Notes: generated by a model not told the origin, from the sequence alone. Shown: positions 1-11,889, counted from the stretch's first letter. The stretch: DNA of 64,000 nucleotides from Rhyzopertha dominica (GCA_025024175.1 QCXZ01000041.1:51207786-51271785), one strand, 5' to 3'. Translations and numbers: made by a program.

Positions 1-918
1 TATTTTAAGTACTGTATACGGTATGTCCCAGAATTGAATTTACAATTGGAAAAAAAAACATTAATTTTTATCTGTAATTAAAACATTATTGATAAGGTTG
101 TTCTTAACATGGAATGTATAGATCATAGGACCTATGCCCTCAAAATTTCTTCAAATTTACAAAATATGATAACGGTACTTCCTCATCGTCTTTCATCACA
201 TTCGTTAAATTCGGAAAATACTTTTTTCCGAACACTGTCATTAAAAGCTGGTATTTTCGTCAAATTTTCAGTTGACAAAGGGAACCTTTTTGTCATCCAT
301 CTGCGAAATATTTTTGTGTTCTAGAACGCCAAAGTATTTGTCTATCTAGAACATAAAACAAATGTTAAAATAATTTATCATTCTTTTGAAACTTTTGCTT
401 TTTTTGCAGTTTTTTCGTTTCTATATTTAACACAGTCTTTCACAAATCTTTTCTCCACAAACACACCCCTCAAAAGGCATCTCCTAACTGTCTTGTAAGA
501 TAATCTTTTCGTGAAGACAACTCTCGCACCTGTTCATCTACCTGTGCCGTCGCATTGTTAACAACGAATTTCTACCCCAAATAGCACTGGGGATGACTAC
601 CTGTTAATTCGGATACGGGGGTGGCGCGGCTCATTTAACGGCGTGCCAACTCACGCCCCATTAGTCGAGAAATTCTCCGTGGCATTGTGTTGTGAAACAT
701 GATGATTGTAGTGGAATTAGGTGAGGATGGTCGGGTCAACTTAAATATGGATTTTATGCACCTATCGAGCCTGCCTAGCGTTAATCCTTAACCGTTTTTG
801 CTGTATTTGACATTTTTTTAATTCAGCTGAATACAAGTATACTCACTGATATGGACCTCCTGAATTTCGGAATGGTCTCAGTTGGTCGCTAGCTACAACG
901 GTTCGCTCGGAAAGCAGA
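1..918. other. Intergenic, no gene seen
   Basis: No coding region is recognised on either strand. Most of the stretch is AT-rich. Roughly 530-780 is richer in G+C and CpG and resembles the other non-coding islands in this window. Confidence 0.5.
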
Positions 919-1931
919 GTTGGCATGATTAAAACAAAATGTTTAACACAGAATGTTTTAAACTTGTTTAAAACAACGCTTCTGTTTAAAACTTTGTTTT
1001 AAACAAATGTTTAAATCATTTGTTTTAAACAGTGTTTTTTACGACTATTGTATGTGATTCATTAATTATTACTATTAGGCTCGTTTATCCTCCACAAATA
1101 GATAAATAGGATTATTAGTAATTACATATATACATAATGTCACCTTCATTTTGCATAAAAATTAATTGAATTCAGAACCAGGCCAAGTTTTTTTATCGAT
1201 ACAACAGTTATAAAAATTAATAATAAACTTAAACTTTTTTCTGTAGCTATAAATTACATACATTTTAAAACAACAAATAAAAATCTTAATCTTATCATAA
1301 CATAACAATTTGTATTTCTGGTCCAATACAACAAAACAATAAATAAGACATTCATTCGACACTTACTAAATAATTATATATTTAGCATAATAGAACAAAT
1401 AGTTATCAGAACTTGGGAATATAAAAAACAATAAACAAGAAATAAAATATTTTTACTAGTGCACGCATATCTTTTTTGCACTTTTTGCATCGAGCTCGCA
1501 TTGTACTATTTTGCACCTTATTTTTGTCTAAGTAATTCCTCCTACTGATCATTTTAATTGTTCAACTTTAAACGTACAAGGTCGGTTCCTATTCTCTTTG
1601 TTAAAGTTGATATTAGCTAAAATCAACCCAGTAACCAGTATGTGATTGATCTGGATTTTAAGAACAGAGTTGATTTTCGCTTAAAATAGAAAAGAAAAAC
1701 CGGCTCATAATAACTCAAATTGTCGCGTAAATGCCGTACACATCAAATACAAATGACAAATGACAACAGGCAATCGTAGTCACCTAGGGAACTTTAGACA
1801 ACTGCTACGCTTTGCGTCATCTACTCGTATTTATTTTTAGTAATTTGCATGGAGTGCGTGTTTAAAACAGTGTTTAAAACGTTTTAAACATGTTTTCAAC
1901 TAAGTAAGAAAAAACATGTTTAAAACAATTT
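919..1931 (+). mobile_element. Non-autonomous deletion derivative of the tyrosine-recombinase element at 9162-11889
   Basis: This block aligns in inverted orientation with both ends of the 9162-11889 element. About 919-1445 matches 11889-11405, and about 1445-1931 matches 9665-9162. The central 1.7 kb holding the recombinase gene is missing. Both copies begin with a GTTGGCATG border followed by a TTTAAAC-rich array, and both end with a second such array. The deletion joint near 1445 lies in AT-rich sequence. The right border is uncertain: AT-rich sequence runs on to about 1985, where a DD41D transposase remnant begins. Strand is given as the direction the lost recombinase gene would have had. 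Confidence 0.8.
920..1035. repeat. Left-end TTTAAAC array of the deleted recombinase element
   Basis: About six GTTTAAA(A)C / GTTTTAAAC words in both orientations lie just inside the element border. The same array occurs at 11790-11885 in the full copy. Confidence 0.75.
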
Positions 1932-1935
1932 AAAT
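1861..1935. repeat. Right-end TTTAAAC array of the deleted recombinase element
   Basis: About four GTTTAAAAC/GTTTTAAAC words, matching 9163-9235 in inverse orientation. Confidence 0.75.
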
Positions 1936-1980
1936 TTGATTAAATTAAAAAAACTGTTTGTTTTGATTAATTTAAAAAAA

Positions 1981-2615
1981 AACATGTAAATACTTGACCG
2001 CATTCAAATTTCCGTCGATAAAAAAAGGCTCACCGATAATACCGACCAATATCTACAATTATGTCTATTCACATTACCATTGGGGCAAAAATTCGCTTCA
2101 TCAGAAAATATAATCCAATTTAAAGTGTTTCTGTGTTTCGCAAAATTGTATACTACGATCGAAACCATTTTCGCTTAATTCTTGTAATAAGCGAATTTTG
2201 TATGGATAAAACTTCTCTTTTTCACATTTTTGAACAGATCTTGTGTTAATATGGTCAGCTAGAGCACGTTGTTGTACGGAATAATTGGGATTCTTGTGCA
2301 CATGTAAAAGGACATTCAAGCTACTTACCGCACTCGTANGNCGTCCTGGTTTTTAGCGATTTTTAACACCGTCGGTTTCGTATAAACGTTGCATTGTTTT
2401 AATAACTGTTGATCTGAAAATTGGTTCACGATATTCATGTATTGCATTGTAGAGTGCAAATACTTCCGAGTAACTTTGCCTTCTATCTCCATAACCAATT
2501 ATCATCAAAATTTCGATGCGATCATGTTCAATTAACTGAGAAAATTCGATTGCAAATAACTAAGTGAAAGAAAATTATCAACAGTCACGAGGAAAATGGA
2601 GACACGTAGACTTTT
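1981..2615 (-). pseudogene. DD41D mariner-like transposase, N-terminal half, decayed
   Basis: Reading leftwards from about 2555 on the minus strand, one sees an N-terminal helix-turn-helix module (EILMIIGYGDRR, then RSTVIKTMQRLYETDGVK). After a break comes KFYPYKIRLLQELSENGFDR, then DEANFCPNGNVNRHNCRYW containing the first catalytic Asp region. It ends with PFFIDGNLNAVKYLH at about 1985. This order is that of insect IS630/Tc1/mariner transposases with DD41D spacing. Several frame changes, an internal gap after RYW and Ns at 2339/2341 make it a pseudogene. The terminal repeat probably lies near 2570-2615, where sequence resembles 12365-12400. The C-terminal half is absent and the break coincides with the right side of the recombinase-element copy. 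Confidence 0.75.
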
Positions 2616-2956
2616 TGTTCTTACTTAGCGATAACGAATATTTACAACAATTAATCGAATGGAATACATTACCAAGCAATGGATACATGGGGAAATTTTT
2701 GACACCCAATTTAATTTTTTTATTTATATGTCGTAGAATTTCATTTAATAACCATAATAATGTAAATGCTACTACTTCCAATAGTTGTAATAATAACTAT
2801 AGTAATGGGTTTATATTTTTTTGACAGTGGATAAAATGCAGAACGTTAGAGAGGAATACATACGAAAAAAGATATACATTTTTCCTATGTGCCCTTGAAA
2901 TTATCGAAACTGTAAAAGAAAGTCGATCTTTAGGCCCAGGCTAAAGATATTTATAA

Positions 2957-3157
2957 CTAAATATTACAGGATATTCAAACAATCAGCTTGTTTCCAAGTT
3001 ACTTAAAATATATCAAATTAAGCAGCCATATAAAGAAAAGGTTAAAACTCATGGTGGAGCCAGTGATAAAACTGCTTTGTTTTCTTTGGGATCAATAGCT
3101 GCACGTGGGGAAAATGATATGGCGGTGTTTGAAGGGCTCTGTAGAACATACATATAG
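2957..3157 (+). other. Short open frame of unknown origin
   Basis: A stop-free frame of about 66 codons, bounded by TAA upstream and TAG downstream. It includes HGGASDKTALFSLGSIAARG. Composition is more protein-like than its surroundings and a TTACAG acceptor-like string lies just upstream. I recognise no family. It could be an exon of an unseen gene, a transposon fragment, or chance. Confidence 0.2.
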
Positions 3158-3159
3158 GT

Positions 3160-5100
3160 GTCAATTTCTTGTAAGACAATTCTGCTTTACCCCATAGAAC
3201 AATCTATGATTAGAGGGATATAATTCCAATATAGGGCACATAAAGCTCTCCGATTTGATAACGTATGAGGTAAACGTTTCTTAAATCGTTAGCCTCTCCA
3301 ATACTCAGCTGAATTACAACCCAGCGGCTCGCGATATTCTGGATCAGCTCTTCGAGAAAAAAGAAGAAATCGTATTTCTATAGGGCGCCAAGCTCGACAC
3401 GAATTTAATTCCAATATACGCAGGCTATAAACACAGTTTATTGTGTCCAACCGGCCGAACATGAACATCTAAATAAAGAATCCGCGCGCGCCATAACTCA
3501 TGTTGCACATGTGACGCTAATCCCCGCGAATGCATACGTTATCCTACGGGAGCTTAAGGTTTCAGCGGCGGCATTCAAGTGGGGCCCATACATCAGGGTG
3601 TAAGTGGTCGGGCACGGCTAACTAGATGACTGCATTATGTGGAAAAGTGGCGATGATTTAGGTTCATGTTGGCCGCGGTGCAGCACAATGCGCCTGATTG
3701 CGGATTTCGGAGGAGGAATCGAACGGCAAATTGGGGACGATGATTTATTTGGATGGATATTTTTATTTCGTCGCGAACTCAGTACAGAAAAACCAAAATT
3801 TATATTTGGCTTGCAGTTAATAGAACTGGGGTTTTCATTCAACGATAAGAGATCTCGCATTTGCGCCCAATACATAATAAATATATACCATGTATATGTC
3901 TATTCTGGATAGAGTATTGAAGAAAAACCGTAGAAAAACTCCAATCAGATCTAGATTGTCTTAAGACAATCCTAAACACCTTCGTCAACGTGATAGATAG
4001 ACGCAAAACCACCAGGCCATGATGTACGGGGGCATCTGTTGACCGTATGTTTAATTGTTTGCAGGGGGTCTCCAAATTCACAACAAGGAACGATAAATGA
4101 ATCCCATTAAGAAAATGCGACTCTGAATGACCCAAGACCTTCTCAGGTGCTCCTGCCACCTACTTTTGATTAAATAGATCATGTTTCTTAAGTTGCCAAA
4201 CAGAACATCATCCATTTTAAATAGTCTAAGGAGCACAAAGGAAATGTCCTCATTAGATATCAATTGATGACCATTGCTTAACCAACATAAACGCAGCGCG
4301 AGTAATACCGGTGCTCAACTGCCATTTCCACAGCCCAGTATTGATTATTGTTTCCACAAACGCAGTAAATTACCAACTGCATTTGTTTCCATTCCTGCCT
4401 CGGCGCATTCATTATGCCTGAATTAACTTCGCATTCTAATCGAGCTCGTGCGGCTAAGATATTCAAATTACGGCTTAGATGGCAGATGATTGTCAAACTC
4501 TAATTATACGTGTGCCACCCATCCATTATAGTACTGTATCAAATGCACCTTGTCACTGGATTACTTAGAACCAGAAAAAAAACTGACGATTACGGGCAGC
4601 TGGGACTGAGATTTTTTTCTATTTGCTTAGGCCGATCTGACGTACAGGTTTGGAGGGTGAATTAACATATTTTTGATAGTCACGGTGTTAGGGTTCGATC
4701 TACTTAGGTGTTAATTATCATCTAATAAAGTAGAAGGATTATACTCACACAAAACATAACAGAAGTATACCCGCGAAAACAGTAACTTGAGATTTTAGTG
4801 TTACTAAGTACCTCGAATACTTTAGCAGGGATTTAGATAGTTCAACGTTCTATTCATTTCTAGAACGTCCATGGACTCTCATTTTTGACACTACATAATA
4901 ACTTTTACCAAACTTTTGCCAGTAAACCTACCCTAAATAACTTCGTTCGTAGTAGTTTGTTTAAATTTCTCAAATGTATCAAACTGACAATTTAAGACAT
5001 ACTCGAGTGTCTTTTTACTACTTGATGAAATAATTTTTAACTTCACTTAAGGGCTTAAATTGTTTTGGTTCAGGATGACCTAGTTCTTTTGTTGAAAATA
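3160..5100. other. Intergenic, with G+C/CpG-richer island near 3480-3760
   Basis: No gene is recognised. The part near 3480-3760 is CpG-rich, includes a TAATCCC homeodomain-type word, and looks like the other candidate regulatory islands. A second mildly richer patch lies at 4270-4500. The open frames on both strands across 3618-4263 overlap each other and show no family motif. Confidence 0.4.
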
Positions 5101-5126
5101 ACTACAACTACTAAAATAAAGTCATA

Positions 5127-6330
5127 TCATAAAAATTCTGCATCAAATGTCAATCTCATTTTAACTTTGGCATGAGAAAAGTTTACAGTAAATATATCAA
5201 ATTTGGAATCAGCAATAGAATTATTATATAAACGAAAACAAGACAGCAAAGCGGAATTAAAATGGTGGTTTGTATGGGGTACATAATAATAAAATGTTAG
5301 AGAGCACCTACTGTTTAGTCGAGGCACGGATTAGTACTCACCAACAGACTTAAGAAGGATTTTTTGACAACAATGCCTTACAGGATATGAATTGAATTTC
5401 TTCAGGTATATATATTTAGCGAACTTTCTTAGGACATTTTCAAGCAGGTCAATGTAAATTTGGTGGTTAGGTATCCAAACAAGTGCACAATATTCAAGTC
5501 TAGATATTATCAGTGAGTAAAAGAGAAGCTTTATACATTCGACGTTTGTGAAATCTTTGGTATTGCGAAACAGAAATCCCAGTAGTCGCATAGCGACATC
5601 GCATATATGCACTATATGAGGAACAAAGTTCAGACCAGTATCCAACATCACACCCAAGTCAGAGACTTGATGGCAATCTTCTAAGAGAGTGCCTTCAATG
5701 TTGTAAAAATATCGAATGCGATGCATACCCTTGGAGAAGGTTATTTTCTTGCATTTACTTACATTAAGCTGTAAACCGTTTAGACCACACCAGCCTACCA
5801 AAGAGTCTATGTCCTCCTGTAGTGCTAAACAATCATCAGTACTCCGCACAACAGTACAGATCTTGAGATCGTCCGCATACACGTAGCCATTGCAAGATAG
5901 TTAGGAAATGACGTCATTGTAAAATATTATAAACAATAAGGGACCTAAATTTGAGCCCTGAATCACACCACTGCTCACTCGGTAAGAGTAGGATCTTACC
6001 CCACGATACTCAACATACTGCACTCTTTCCTTCATCGCGGAGTAAATCAAGACAATCAGACTCTCACACAATCCAAAGTTACGCAGCTTTTTGAGGAGGA
6101 TACAGCGATGCACCCGATCAAAGGCTTTGGTCAGATCGCAATACCACATTTAACTTGCGAGAAGATAGCTTCTGAAAATATGCATCCAAATGGTTTAGCA
6201 AAATTCGACGTGATAGCGATAGGTCGATAATTTTTGATACAGTATGCCACCAACTCAAAAATTCATTAGAAGAGGTTTGGGCCAATTTGGAACCAAGAAT
6301 ATTAAATAATTTGGTTGGGAGCATGAATTC
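5127..6330 (-). pseudogene. Non-LTR retrotransposon (LINE) reverse transcriptase, 5'-truncated
   Basis: On the minus strand, 6324-5882 gives fragments up to DLTKAFDRVHR (RT motif A) and SSGVIQGSNLGPLLF (canonical SGVPQGS). At 5882-5331 it continues with YADDLKI (motif C catalytic YADD), the thumb/C-terminal region RLEYCALVWIPNH and a tail to about 5127. At least three frame changes and stops break it. The arrangement is that of Jockey/CR1-type LINEs. The endonuclease and ORF1 are missing, as expected for 5' truncation. Confidence 0.85.
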
Positions 6331-7540
6331 TACAATTTTTGAGCTAATTAAGAAGAATTGAGGCCAAACCCATTATTAATTTACGAATGTTTTGTTAAAT
6401 TCTTTTCAATTCCGCGTGAAATTTAGATTGGGCAATAGTTGTGCACCAGTCCAATTTAAAAAAATGTACGGGAACTGTTAAATGACTGAATAGTCTAGTT
6501 TTTATTATACATTAATTTACGAATTAATTAATTAACTTGACGAAGGCAAAATTAAAATTCAGTATGGGGCTATAGTTATGCTCCCCAGATCACTCATCAA
6601 ATATAGCGTTGACAAAAGAAAAAAGGCATGCGTGATATCAATAGGCAACTGCAAGGCATTTAATTAATAACGACCTGACTGTATTCCGCCACATCGAAAA
6701 CCAGTAATTTCATTAAATGCAAACACATTAATCGAGCAACGCCTGCACCGTGGTGTATAATCTCGGCTACAACTACATCTGTGCCAGTATCGACTGTCAG
6801 GAGTGTCTATATCATCCGCTGGCCGACTCACAATGGTCATTGTTAAAGTTATTTATGGCCGATCATCGCGGCAAGGCAGTGCAATCATCCATTCTCTAAC
6901 CGGCAATTAAGCGAACGCCGTAAAGATCTCCTCTTGAGCTTTGCTCTGGCATAACACATAATCAAGTGTTAGGTTGCTTTTTAGCGGGTGTGTTGAGCCA
7001 TTTGATATTTATTGACGGGTTTTGTGCCCCGTTGGACTTATTATGGCAGTTTTTGTTAGTTGATTTTGGCGTGCCGCAGTGAACTATAATTACCAAGTGA
7101 CGAATTGGTTCGATATTGTTGCGTAATGAGATAACTAGTTGTGTATTTGCCTTTGTTGGTCGGCCATCCTGCTTAAAAATTCACTTCCCCGTCGGTATTT
7201 TAATTATAATCGTTGCGATCCGAGCCGCCATTGCTGTCATCGTCTTTCACCGGTGTAAATGCGAGTCGATGATTTGGCGATTTCAATTAGTTTCGACTGC
7301 TAAAGGTCGCGAAGGAGCTGCTTAACTACAGGCACAGGGGAAGCATGAATTTTATTTCTTCCATCTTTAGACCATACTTCGCGAGCTACTAGATCACTTG
7401 ACTTCGAAGGATATGGTGTTAGAAGAATCTCCAAATTAATGTTTTAGGAAGTTCCCACATCGCTGCCACAATAGTCCTTGGGAACGTTTTGATTAACCAC
7501 CTTACGGCCCCGATCTTGCTCCTTGTACTATTTCATCTTC
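6331..7540. other. Intergenic; candidate non-coding island near 6660-7330
   Basis: No gene is recognised. Sequence from about 6660 to 7330 is less AT-rich, with ATTA words and CpGs, resembling the other islands. Confidence 0.4.
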
Positions 7541-8065
7541 TTACACTTCAAACAGTGGTTTGCTCTTCTTAGAACACCACAAGAGCTTTCACGACAGCAT
7601 CAGGTACACCATGAAGGTGGAGAACCATAGCACGNTTACGTATCGTATTTCCAAATTATTGAAAAAGGAGGGGATTCACACAAACTTCACACTACCAACC
7701 AAAATTAGCCAAGTACTACGCAGCCCCAAAGATCGACTGCACCCTTTGGCAACCTCAGGTGTTTAAAGGATTTCACGTGGAGATTGCCCTAAGATCTACG
7801 TAGGTATGATCAAGAGATGTCTGCGTCTGTAACAAACTAGGAGGTCGGCATTGGCAGATCACTTCCTAATGGAAGGACACACCATTAGTTTTGATGATAG
7901 CGTCGATCTGGCAAAAGTTGATGGTTTCCACAATTTGGTCCGCAGAGAACCCTGGAAATATTACAACATCCAAATAACCTCAACAGAGTCGACGAGTATT
8001 TAACAATGATTTTGAACATCCCTATTTCTAGTGATAGCGTGAGGCTTTCTATAGCAGCGGTGCAC
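7540..8065 (+). pseudogene. Penelope-like element fragment with GIY-YIG-type domain
   Basis: The frame from 7560 reads YRISKLLKKEGIHTNFTLPTK, then SQVLRSPKDRLHPLATSGV. After a frame change it gives ISRGDCPKIYVGMIKR, resembling the GIY-YIG strand 'GVYRI.C.CP..YVG.TKR'. After another change it gives ADHFLMEGHTISFDDSVDLAKV and a degraded REAxEIYKHxNNLN-like region. This order (linker, GIY-YIG nuclease, C-terminal helix) is that of the 3' end of Penelope-like ORFs. Several frameshifts and an N make it non-functional. Confidence 0.65.
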
Positions 8066-9161
8066 ATAATTTCATTATCTATTTCAAAAAGCCATTAAGT
8101 CTTGATTGAACTATGAACACAGAAGCAATTCCAAACCATAACTGCTACTTATAAGTAGTGCTCAAATTTAATTATATTGGCTGGCTGAACGCTAAGACAG
8201 AATATCCGGAAAGGTGTGTGCTGCACCTGATGCAGCTCAATGCTTTGGTTTTCAGCGTGTATACAATTTTGTCAGCAGATATTATTACTACCAGGACTGA
8301 GATATACCGTTTAATTATTATTAAGTTCACTTCCAAATCTTAGTATTCTTGGCACAAATTGATATATAAACAAAAAAAATCATTCTAAAAGAATTAATTT
8401 TCACAGTTGATAAATAGCAACACTTTCATTCAAATTCTAAACCATTTTGTTTGTTTATTGGTTTGTTAAAAGTAATAAGTTTCATCCAAAGATATAAAGT
8501 TTTTCTAATAATTAGATGACGTGAACAAGCATGATAGTCGTTACTGAAGTGATACCAACCCACAGAATACAATCGCCTCAANGATTTGTAGTTTGGGCAG
8601 GCATTACAGGGCGAATTCTTTAAGACCTTTTGGCCCGTAATAGTAATTTGTAGGTGTTAGAAGACTTTATAGATCCTTAACCACCCAGGCACAGGAACAA
8701 GACGAAAATCTCAAAAAAGCTTCAGCGTCTCCCTTTTGTAGGGCCATTTAAAATTCAAGCTTTTGAAAACGATCGTAGGTACTTATTGTATGGAAGATTG
8801 AGAAGGACGTTCGTTAAATTGAATTGTGTTTTTACAATCACTTTTGTCTTTTCTCACAAGATTATCAAAAAGGATTCTAAATGTTTGTTAATGCGCATGT
8901 TAAACCCTCGTATTCTCAAAAGCGATGGACTGCTGCTGGGTAAACTGATTCTTCAACTTAAATTTAGAAAACTATTCCATAGGAGTTAAATCCGGTAATA
9001 GCATTGGGATTAACATATTAAATTCTCATTCATATGCGTTGTCTTGTTTACTGTCATTGACCGAAAGTTCTGTTGATAAGAAAAGGTCAAAAAAGAACAA
9101 AGGGGTTAGCCTTGGATGTTTTGTGATTTTCGACAAAAAATAGATTTAGCTCAAAATCGGC
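8066..9161. other. Intergenic with a short transposase scrap near 8550-8690
   Basis: Near 8550-8690 (+) the broken frame includes QxFVVWAGITGRIL, matching the VWAGI...GRI motif before the second catalytic Asp of DD41D/mariner-type transposases. Only this scrap is supportable. The rest is AT-rich with no recognised gene. Confidence 0.4.
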
Positions 9162-9162
9162 A

Positions 9163-9235
9163 AATTGTTTTAAACATGTTTTTTTCTTACTTAGTTGAAA
9201 ACATGTTTAAAACGTTTTAAACACTGTTTTAAACA
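9163..9235. repeat. Terminal TTTAAAC array, left
   Basis: Closely spaced GTTTTAAAC/GTTTAAAAC words, shared in inverse orientation with 1861-1935. They may be recombinase or accessory binding sites (inference). Confidence 0.7.
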
Positions 9236-9829
9236 TGCACTCTCGGGCAAATTACTAAAAATAAATACGAGTAGATGACGCAAAGCGTAGCAGTTGTCTA
9301 AAGATCCCTAGGTGACTACAGTTGCCTGTTGTCATTTGTCATTTGTATTCGACGTGTACGGCATTTACGCGACAATTTGAGTTATTATGAGCAGGTTTTC
9401 TTTTCTATTTTAAGCGAAAATCAACTCTTTTCTTAAAATCCAGACCAATCACATACTGGTTACTGGGTTGATTTTAGCTAATATCAACTTTAACAAAGAG
9501 AATAGGAACCGACCTTGTATGTTTAAAGTTTAAAGTTCNACAATTACAATGACCAGTAGGAGGAATAATGTAGTGTGGAATTACTTAGACAAAAATAAGG
9601 TGCAAAATAGTACAATGCGAGCTCGATGCAAAAGTGCAAAAAAGATATGCTTGCACTAGTAAAAATATTTTTTTTTCAAACGTTATTAAAGTGGCAATTT
9701 TCTGCAGCTAGCATAGGAGCCAAAGTGTCAAATTATATCTTAGCAACAATGACACTCACTTTTGCTGCATATACGCAGCAAAAATCATTTGCAGCCGCGG
9801 CGGCAAATATTAAGGAAGCTTGATTAAAA

Positions 9830-11022
9830 TTATGAAGTTTTATTAACGTTATTAAAAGTTAAATTAAAAGTACAATTATTGATACTAGCGTTTTGAAAGT
9901 TAAAGCCGCTGCTTGTGCCAGGCATGTTTGGGATATCTCCAGCCGAAGCTTCTATGGTATAGGTCTCATTCTGGTTTGTTGTGGTAATTTCAATGCTTGG
10001 ACTAGGTGAGACATTTTTGACATCGTCAGAAGCAGTGGCAATAGATGTACATGATGAAAATATCTTCCTCGCTGTGTGGTTTTTGTTTGCCATAGACTCT
10101 TCAATATAGCTCTCAGCTACTGTACCAGATTTCCATCCGCCATGCCTCTTTAAACATGTTAGATCAGCACCTCCGTCTACCAGCAGTGTCGCGGAGGTTC
10201 GCCTCAAGCAGTGTCCCGTATATAAATTTGGATTGGTCAATTTCAAAAATTTCGCTACTTCTTTTGGGACACTACCAATCTTGTGAATTGCCATCACCGC
10301 TTTCTGGCATTTTCCATTTCCGTATTTTACAAAGAATCGTGAATCCTTCATCTCTTTTGGACGCAAAGAAGCATATTTTCTGTAGATTTGAAGAAACTTC
10401 TCGTTCACAATTGTAAAGGATCGGCTCTTATATGTTTTAGAATATGGAATTTTGATGTGCAACAAAGTCTTCATATCTTCAATGTCTTGAATTTTCAAAT
10501 TTACGAGTTCATCACAGCGACATGCTCCTGATACACCGACTACCAACACAACCTACAAAAAGGGATTACTTTAATATTACCTATATTAATACTGTCAGAA
10601 TAACTTACCTTGATTGCCAAATAAATTTCATCTGGAGCATCAGACAAGAAACGCTCAATTTCTTCCTTTGTTAGAACTTGCGATTTTTTAGGAAAATAGC
10701 CCTCATTTTGTTTTTTTAAGTAAGCACGTAGTTTCATAAATCTTCCGATATCCACTCCATGCTTAATATTTAAAAGCGATTTGATCATGGAGTAGTGTGA
10801 CCACATGGTCAAACTCTTCATCTTGACCTCAGTTGACAAATAAGAAAAATATGCCAACAGCACGTTTTCAGAGTAGTTCTTTACATTTTTCTCACTACAC
10901 CATCGCATGAATTTTTCAAAGCTGTTGTGGTACAGTTTCCTGGACTTCGTCGGTAGCAAATTATTTACAACTTGTGAAGCGGCCTCAGCCACTTCAGGGG
11001 GCGTGCATTCGATGTCTGACAT
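9830..11022 (-). CDS. Tyrosine recombinase of a Crypton-like transposon, two exons, intact
   Basis: Exon 1 is 11022-10609 (138 codons from ATG). Intron 10608-10553 is 56 bp with GTAAGT donor and TGTAG acceptor, phase 0. Exon 2 is 10552-9830 (240 residues then TAA), for 378 residues in all. Exon 1 holds the helical core-binding domain (SRKLYHNSFEKFMRWC, then LTKEEIERFL). Exon 2 holds the catalytic domain: Arg in SGACRCDEL, H-x-x-R in TGHCLRRTSAT, His/Trp in KRHGGWKS, and the nucleophile Tyr in AESYIEES. All R-H-R-H/W-Y positions are present. The Asn/Ser-rich C-terminal tail (about 100 residues) is of unknown role. Such enzymes cut and rejoin DNA through a phosphotyrosine bond, here presumably to move the element. 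No frameshift or stop is present, so it may be recent or selected. Domestication is possible but the flanking arrays argue for a transposon. Confidence 0.9.
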
Positions 11023-11280
11023 GGCGAAAACTGCAAAATGATTAGTTCCAATGGGAAATATTTTTAGAATATTCGGTAAAACTTACAAAATGCAGACAGG
11101 TTTTGTGACACATCAAATTATTTTTCTGGTTGTTTACATTTCGTCACTATAGAAACCTTTCCCAGAGCAAACTAAAATAATCACTGAAGCACGATACGCA
11201 AATTTAAAATTACTCAAATTTTTAATTAGTGCTAGATTCTTTGTCGACGTTTAAAAAAAAATTGCATATGTTATTTGGAG

Positions 11281-11370
11281 CTAAAGTGACTTTATGTAGC
11301 GCGGCTGGACCTATCTGTCTCGCAAGCTCGGCAGTTAAACGCCAGCCTTGCTACATAAAAGTTCGCTTTA
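11281..11370. repeat. Imperfect inverted repeat (hairpin) upstream of the recombinase gene
   Basis: Arms such as TGTAGCGCGGCTGG and CCAGCCTTGCTACA flank a loop of about 30 bases. The G+C-rich palindrome stands out in an AT-rich element. It lies about 260 bases upstream of the ATG and is absent from the deleted copy. It could be a regulatory or structural element. Confidence 0.6.
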
Positions 11371-11789
11371 TCTCCTTATAACATAATATACTATTATTTC
11401 TTGTTTATTGTTTTTTATATTCCCAAGTTCTGATAACTATTTGTTCTATTATGCTAAATATATAATTATTTAGTAAGTGTTGACTGAATGTCTTATTTAT
11501 TGTTTTGTTGTGTTGGACCAGAAATACAAATTTTTATGTTATAAGATTAAGATTTTTATTTGTTGTTTTAAAATGTTTGTAATTTATAGCTACAGAAGAA
11601 AGTTTAAGTTTATTATTAATTTCTATAACTGTTGTATCGATAAAAAAAAGTGGGCCTGGTTCTGAATTCAATTTTTATGCAAATTTAAGGTGATATCATG
11701 TAGATATATAATTACTAATAATCCTGTTTGTCTATTTGTGGAGGGTAAACAAGCCTAATAGTAATAATTAATGAATCACATACAATAGT

Positions 11790-11885
11790 CGTAAAAAACA
11801 CTGTTTAAAGTAAATGATTTAAACATTTGTTTAAAACAAAGTTTTAAACAGAAGCGTTGTTTTAAACATTTTGTTTTAATCATGC
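11790..11885. repeat. Terminal TTTAAAC array, right
   Basis: Several TTTAAAC-type words in both orientations, matching 920-1035 inverted. Confidence 0.7.
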
Positions 11886-11889
11886 CAAC

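Larger units (their letters stand above)
9162..11889 (-). mobile_element. Crypton-like tyrosine-recombinase DNA transposon, complete-looking copy
   Basis: A 2.7 kb element with a two-exon tyrosine recombinase gene (11022-9830, minus strand). TTTAAAC-rich arrays lie at both ends (9163-9235 and 11790-11885) and an imperfect hairpin at 11281-11370. The borders were set by comparison with the inverted, internally deleted copy at 919-1931. At the 11889 side both copies start at a GTTGGCATG border, and at the 9162 side homology ends at AAACAATTT. I see no long terminal inverted repeats and no clear target duplication. Lack of both fits Cryptons, which integrate by recombination. The right side directly abuts a DD41D transposase half at 11890, suggesting insertion into an older transposon. 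Confidence 0.8.

Noticed and set aside
1162..1362. Similar open frames in both recombinase-element copies (1162-1362 minus and 11477-11665 plus)
   Set aside because: Neither begins with ATG, and two recent copies of the same DNA share frames by descent. No protein motif.
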